Source of the DNA: Bactrocera neohumeralis
Lineage: Eukaryota; Arthropoda; Insecta; Diptera; Tephritidae
NCBI RefSeq assembly: GCF_024586455.1
Contig: NC_065923.1
Location: 70,095,076 to 70,159,075 of the forward strand
Length of the DNA stretch: 64,000 nucleotides
Reading direction: 5' to 3'
The stretch's first letter is position 1. The number at the start of each line of letters is the position of its first letter. The notes under the pieces were generated by a model. That model saw only the letters and a program-made list of their open reading frames with translations, did not search any database and was not told the DNA's origin. Shown in pieces: positions 59,753-64,000 of the stretch. Made by a program: the position numbers and the translations under genes.

Positions 59753-59772
59753 AATAGCATGCTTTTAGGCAT
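59753..59772 (+). promoter_or_regulatory. Su(Hw)-like motif, G variant
   Basis: Reads aatagcatgcttttaggcat. The core is GCATGC and the TTTTAGGC half is intact. Confidence 0.45.
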
Positions 59773-59934
59773 TGAAGTGATGTAAAAAGGATGAAATTGT
59801 CAATACTTAAGTTTGGTATAAAAAAATATTGTATATGTTATGTAAACATAAAATAGAAACGTATGTAAACTTCATGCTGTTAAGCATAAATAAAAGTAAT
59901 ATTTTTTATGTTTAAGAGCCGATCCTTGCTGAGA

Positions 59935-60415
59935 ACTGCCTCAAGTTATGTTAAGTTAAGCTTAAATTAAGTTAGAATATGTTAAGAGATGTGATATTAA
60001 GTACAGTTAGGTTAAAAACAATATTCTATACTTTTTCAGAAATATTTTTAGGAGACGGCGCTCGCTGAATCGGGAATTGTTTTTATGAGCAATTGTGGTA
60101 TTGCGTTAAGTAGTCTTATGTTAAGTTGAGTTAAGTTTAATTAACTTAAGTTAAGTTAAGTTCAATTCAGTTAAGTTAAGTTTATGAACCATTGTGGCAT
60201 TACCTTATGTATTTTTATGTTAAGTGAAGTTAGCTAACTTAAGTTAAGTTAAGTTGAGTTGAGTTAAGTTAAGTTAAGTTAAGTTAAGTTAAGTTAAGTT
60301 AAGTTAAGTTAAGTTAAGTTAAGTTAAGTTAAGTTAAGTTAAGTTAAGTTAAGTTAAGTTAAGTTAAGATAAGTTAGGTTAAGTTAGGTTAAAATAACTT
60401 AAGTTAAGTTGTGTT
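59935..60415. repeat. TTAAG pentanucleotide satellite
   Basis: A nearly pure (TTAAG)n tract runs from about 60250 to 60370. It is flanked by decayed TTAAG, TTGAG, TTAGG and TTCAG units from 59940 onward and to 60415. A few TTAGG units equal the ancestral insect telomere repeat, which flies have lost; here they are best read as point variants. Confidence 0.95.
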
Positions 60416-60419
60416 ACAT

Positions 60420-61140
60420 ATATTTCTGCACAGCTTATCTGCTCAAGCTATACACATGCACCTTATCACCTGTTTTCATCTCATACAAAATTTCTCAAAC
60501 TTTGAAATCTATCGTTTCCGTACAGGAAAGTTTAGGATTCATTGCAACGTTTATTTAACTTAAAAATCAAGCTTTTATTAGCTTTATTTCTGGATAACGC
60601 CTTGTAAAGAAGACAAGTTCCCACAATCATGACCTAATTTGTAAATTTCCGAGATATACTCCAAAACTTTAAAGTTTTTTCTCTATATCCATTTATATTT
60701 TCTCTCTATAAGTATAGTTGCCGCATAAATTCAGCACAACTGCAGTCTCCAAAGTGCTATACACTTAAACAAAAATAAATTTGTATATACAACCGAGTAT
60801 TCTCACGCAATCTAAACAAGCTATGCGTGCATATAGGCGTTGCTGCACACACACACACATACGCAATAGCTATCAAAAAATGTACACCAAAATACCTGTC
60901 TAAATTGAATGCCGCGTCGATTTGATGTTGTCAAAAGAAGCAATTTACGTGCAAAATAACTCAAGTGTCATGCAAATTGCGTTTATTTTGGCAGCTGATA
61001 TGGAAATTGGCGCGAAAAGAAAATAAAACGAAACGAAATAATAGAAAGAAAGCAAAGATAAAACTCAACGCCGACGACACATTAATGAACTGCACGGCAG
61101 AGCTGGCTGAGGTGAAGGCTTTTATTAGAAAAAAATTTAA
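60420..61140. other. Unique stretch, no supported gene
   Basis: Nothing recognised. A (CA)n tract lies at 60847-60861 and a partial motif (gtgcatataggcgt) at 60827-60841. Confidence 0.5.
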
Positions 61141-61149
61141 AAGTTAGAT

Positions 61150-61295
61150 GTGGTAAAATAAAAAAAAATATAAAAAAAAATAAAAAATATAAAAAAATTA
61201 AAAATATAAAAAAATAATAAAAATAAAAATACAAAAAATAAAAACAAATTAAAATAAATATAAAAAAAAACAAAAAAAAAATTAAGAAGAAGCGC
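61150..61295. repeat. A-rich low-complexity tract
   Basis: Dominated by aaaaaat, aaaaata and aaaaca words with no exact period. The 78-codon minus frame over it (poly-Phe) is an artefact. Confidence 0.9.
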
Positions 61296-61319
61296 TTGAA
61301 AAAAATAAGTCCTGGCAAG

Positions 61320-62910
61320 TACTAGCGTTTGTTGGCAAAGCTGTTAAAAACTACACAACAGCACTGCCACAACCACCACATCCACCGCTACACGCTTTGT
61401 GTGGCACAATTTCGCGCTTTTGTTGTCAATTTCTGTTGTTAGCGGCAACATTGCCTTTACTAACATTTCGGCTGCGCTTGTTGTTGTTATACAAATCGTA
61501 GTCTCCGCGTCATATTTGTTGTTGCTGGCGGTAATTTTTGTTTTGCAAATTTCAATTTAATTTGGTTGTTTGCTTGTTTGCCGCACCGGCGCGCGCTTTC
61601 CCTCGTGCGCTATCTCTCACTCACTCTCTTTCACCGTCATATACTACACTTTCATGCTCCTACTTTCCGTTTTCCAAACCTGACAAATTCAAGTGCTCAT
61701 TATGCCAACAGGCATTTCTACGAGCACTCGCTTATTTTGTAGATTTTGCAGCCTTTGTTGTTGTTATTGCGCTTGTTATAGCTGTTGTCATTGCTATTAT
61801 TATTGTTCGTTGCGAAAAAAATTGTTACTTTTCCCAGGTCGCTTATTGAATTGCGCGTTGCGGTGGAAATCCTGTCCTCTTCACACTGCCGCGCGCTTCC
61901 TTTTCCGAATAGCGCCACTGCCTTGCGCACTCGTTCTCTTGCTATCCACTCACACCACGCTCTGCCGCACATAATGAGATGTGCAAGTAATTTGGCTTTC
62001 AATTTATTTTCGTTGTTTATTTTACAATGTTGCTGTTGCTGTTGTTTTTTTTGCTTATTTTCCTTGCAATGCCTCTTTTCTAATTTCGTTTTTTTCGCTT
62101 TCTGCTTATACCTGTCGCTGCTGCTGTTGCTGTGTGGTATGTGGGCATGCTCGCTGGCGTTTAATTGTTGAAAAATTTGAAAATTGCTGTTTGTTATGCC
62201 GAAATTGATTTCTATTTGTTTGTCGGACTCAGTTGGTTAGTTGCCTGAAGTGTGCTTCAAACGAAGTGTACTAAACACACATATACACAAACACGCACAC
62301 AAGCACACACTGCGCACAAGCGCCACTCTACACAAGGGAGGTACGCTGAATTATTCACTTTTAGGCGTGCTTGTGACTACTTGAAAGTTGCTCACAGCGG
62401 AAATTAAGGTTGACTCCATATAAATATATAAGTAAGTAAAAGTTTGCGCTTGTGTGTGTGTGTGTGTGCAAGTGACAGTTGTAATTAAATTCGTAATAGC
62501 GCTTTCATTGCCACTTTTGTAAATGTTCTCGTTGAAGTTTCTAGCGCCCCGCTCTTCTTTGCTAGCGCATTATTTGCTTTCGATTTTCAAGAGAAAATTG
62601 CTTAGAGTGAAGTGTTGTTGGTACGCAGGGGAACTGCATTTCACTTAAGGTGTTCGAAAATTGCGTTTGGCATAGATTTTGAAGTGTGTTTTATCGAAAA
62701 AAAAACATAATTGGGCATTAGTTAATATTGTTACCCTGTTTGCTCTTATTGCAGCAATCTATTTTTTGCTTCTTCTTAATGTTGTATGTTTGTAAATGAT
62801 TATAGTCTTACAAAATGTTCTGAGTGAAGAAAGTGTGTTTTATGGATAAAGCATGAAAAGCTGGAGAAAAACTTTAAATTCGATTGCACTGGGGCTTTAA
62901 TGTTCCTAAC
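61320..62910. other. GC-richer unique stretch, no supported gene
   Basis: Contains tgttgttg-rich and cacacaca-rich sequence. Three overlapping open frames on the two strands around 61538-62208 contradict each other and show no domain. A (TG)n tract is at 62452-62468. A motif half (ttattcacttttaggcgtg) lies at 62351-62369 plus. Confidence 0.5.
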
Positions 62911-62917
62911 AACTAAA

Positions 62918-63135
62918 GAAGATTCATTACAAGAACTTGATTCTGGTCTGCTTTGTATGAAAGCTACATACATATATGTATGATATAGTGGTCCGATCTA
63001 AACTATTTCTTCGAAGGTTATGTTTCTGTCTTATGTAATAACCCAAGCCAAATTTGATGAAGATTTCTTGTCAAATGAAACGTTTTCGTTACATGCACAT
63101 GATTTCGATAGTTCAGTTTGTATGGCTATGTTTAA
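62918..63135. repeat. Dispersed ~165-170 bp fly repeat, one-plus copy
   Basis: Same family as 19785 and 33893: 'caagaacttgattctgg', 'atagtggtccgatctaaact', 'atttcttcgaagg', 'gccaaatttgatgaaga', 'tttcttgtcaaatgaaac' and 'cagtttgtatggc'. It runs straight into the following array. Confidence 0.8.
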
Positions 63136-64000
63136 AATAACCACTTTTGCTACGAAATCCGAATTTTACATTTTTTTTATATTTTCGAAAATTTTCATAT
63201 TAAGGCCTTAAAGAAAGGTTCCGGGAAAAATTTGTTTTTGTAATAACCAATTTGCTACGAAATCCAAAATTCTGATATTTTTTGTTAATTTTCGAAAATT
63301 CTCGAATTGAGGCCTTTAGTAAAAGAATTTTTTCTTTATAAAAATAAACGCTTTGCCAAGAAATCGGGAATTCAGAGTTTGGTTTTATATTTTCAAAAAA
63401 TTTTCGTATTGAAAAAATTTTTTCTTATAATAACAACTTTCTCATTATTACAAAATCCGAAATGTATGTAGATTTTTTTAAATTTTGTTTGAAAATTTTT
63501 TGAGTTGAGGCTTTAAACAAAAGTTCTTGGAAATATTTTTTTTTAGACAACTAATTCGGCTCTGTAAACCGAATTTTTGATGTTTTGTATTTTTTCGAAA
63601 AATTTCGAATAATGATTTTAAAAGTTCTGGGAAATAGTTTTTCTTATGTAACCACTTTATGATAAAAAATCGTAATCTACACATTTTTGTATATTTTTCG
63701 AAATTTTTCGAATTAAGACTTTGAACAAAAGTTCTGAGAATTTTTTTTTGAAATAATTAATTTAGCTATGTAAGCTGAATTTTTTGAATTTTCGATTTTT
63801 TGTATGTTTTCGAAAATTTTCGAATTTAAACTTTGAACAAAAGTTCTGGGAAGTATTTGTTCTTATGTAACCACATTTTGATATAAACAAAGATTCTGGA
63901 AAATATTTTTCCTCATGTTATCACTTTTATATAAAATTCGTAATTTAGATATTTTTCTATTTTTTTTTTGGAAAATTTTCGAATTGAGGCTTTAAACAAA
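63136..64000. repeat. Degenerate ~105-bp tandem array running off the window
   Basis: Units contain 'aaccacttttgctacgaaat', 'ccgaatttt', 'attttcgaaaattttcgaat', 'tgaggctttaaacaaaag' and 'ttctgggaaa'. Unit starts lie near 63142, 63248, 63347, 63440, 63547, 63651, 63760 and 63871, with a truncated copy after 63920. The right boundary is outside the window. No coding capacity; the minus frame at 63478-63684 is a by-product. Confidence 0.85.

Noticed and set aside
60240..60415. Interstitial telomere (TTAGG) hypothesis
   Set aside because: Nearly all units are TTAAG; the few TTAGG units are scattered and are more simply point variants.
61538..62208. Several overlapping 75-128 codon frames on both strands
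   Set aside because: Mutually overlapping frames with hydrophobic runs from TGTTGTTG and pyrimidine-rich DNA; no domain. One CSLC pair is not enough for a zinc finger.

Overview
The window reads as non-coding DNA from a higher fly (Diptera: Brachycera), most likely a tephritid fruit fly. The grounds are its AT-richness, the frequent tatgtatg/acatacat microsatellites, the absence of any long conserved reading frame, and three copies of a roughly 165-170 bp dispersed repeat that I remember as common in tephritid and other calyptrate-like fly sequence. No intact protein-coding gene, rRNA or tRNA could be supported. The stretch is best read as a gene desert or the inside of a very long intron.

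The dominant signal is a short motif, TTGCATACTTTTAGGCG, found on both strands. I count about 59 good copies and about 25 weaker ones in 64 kb. Its left half fits the Drosophila Suppressor-of-Hairy-wing (Su(Hw)) insulator-protein consensus YRYTGCATAYYY. At least 15 copies match that 12-mer exactly, where roughly one would be expected by chance. The motif sits partly in isolated sites with unrelated flanks and partly in small degenerate tandem arrays. In many separate clusters consecutive copies are spaced 119-127 bp apart. Orientation is uniform within blocks: all plus at 11.1-12.5, 17.2-18.4, 26.6-28.1, 36.4-37.8 and 57-59.8 kb, and all minus at 24.7-26.2 and 34.4-34.7 kb.

Layout. 0-11 kb: AT-rich sequence with a TTCTATA heptamer satellite (2.23-3.0 kb), an 11-bp repeat (5.75 kb), a motif-free 115-bp array (7.37-8.27 kb) and few motifs. 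11-12.5 kb: first dense motif cluster. 12.5-17 kb: GC-richer unique sequence, then a decayed non-LTR retrotransposon 3' end (14.4-15.24 kb). 17-20.4 kb: motif array and dispersed repeat. 21.8-22.2 kb: decayed DUF4780-like retroelement ORF on the minus strand. 24.7-28.3 kb: densest motif region, switching from minus to plus orientation. 28.4-30.5 kb: GC-richer unique island. 30.8-34.7 kb: motif arrays, one copy interrupted by a 160-bp foldback MITE, and a near-perfect 133-bp triplication. 36.4-37.8 kb: motif duplication. 38-41 kb: unique. 41-43.7 kb: degenerate arrays, one with decayed motif relics. 45.2-46.45 kb: second non-LTR remnant, minus strand. 47.0 kb: microRNA-precursor-like hairpin. 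49.8-53.2 kb: two arrays sharing a gaacagtttt word. 53.4-57 kb: mostly unique. 57-59.8 kb: last motif cluster. 60.1-60.4 kb: TTAAG satellite. 62.9-64 kb: dispersed repeat leading into a 105-bp array that runs off the end.

The working hypothesis is that this is an unusually dense field of Su(Hw)-type insulator or architectural-protein sites, partly amplified by local tandem duplication. The motif cores look better preserved than the repeats carrying them.
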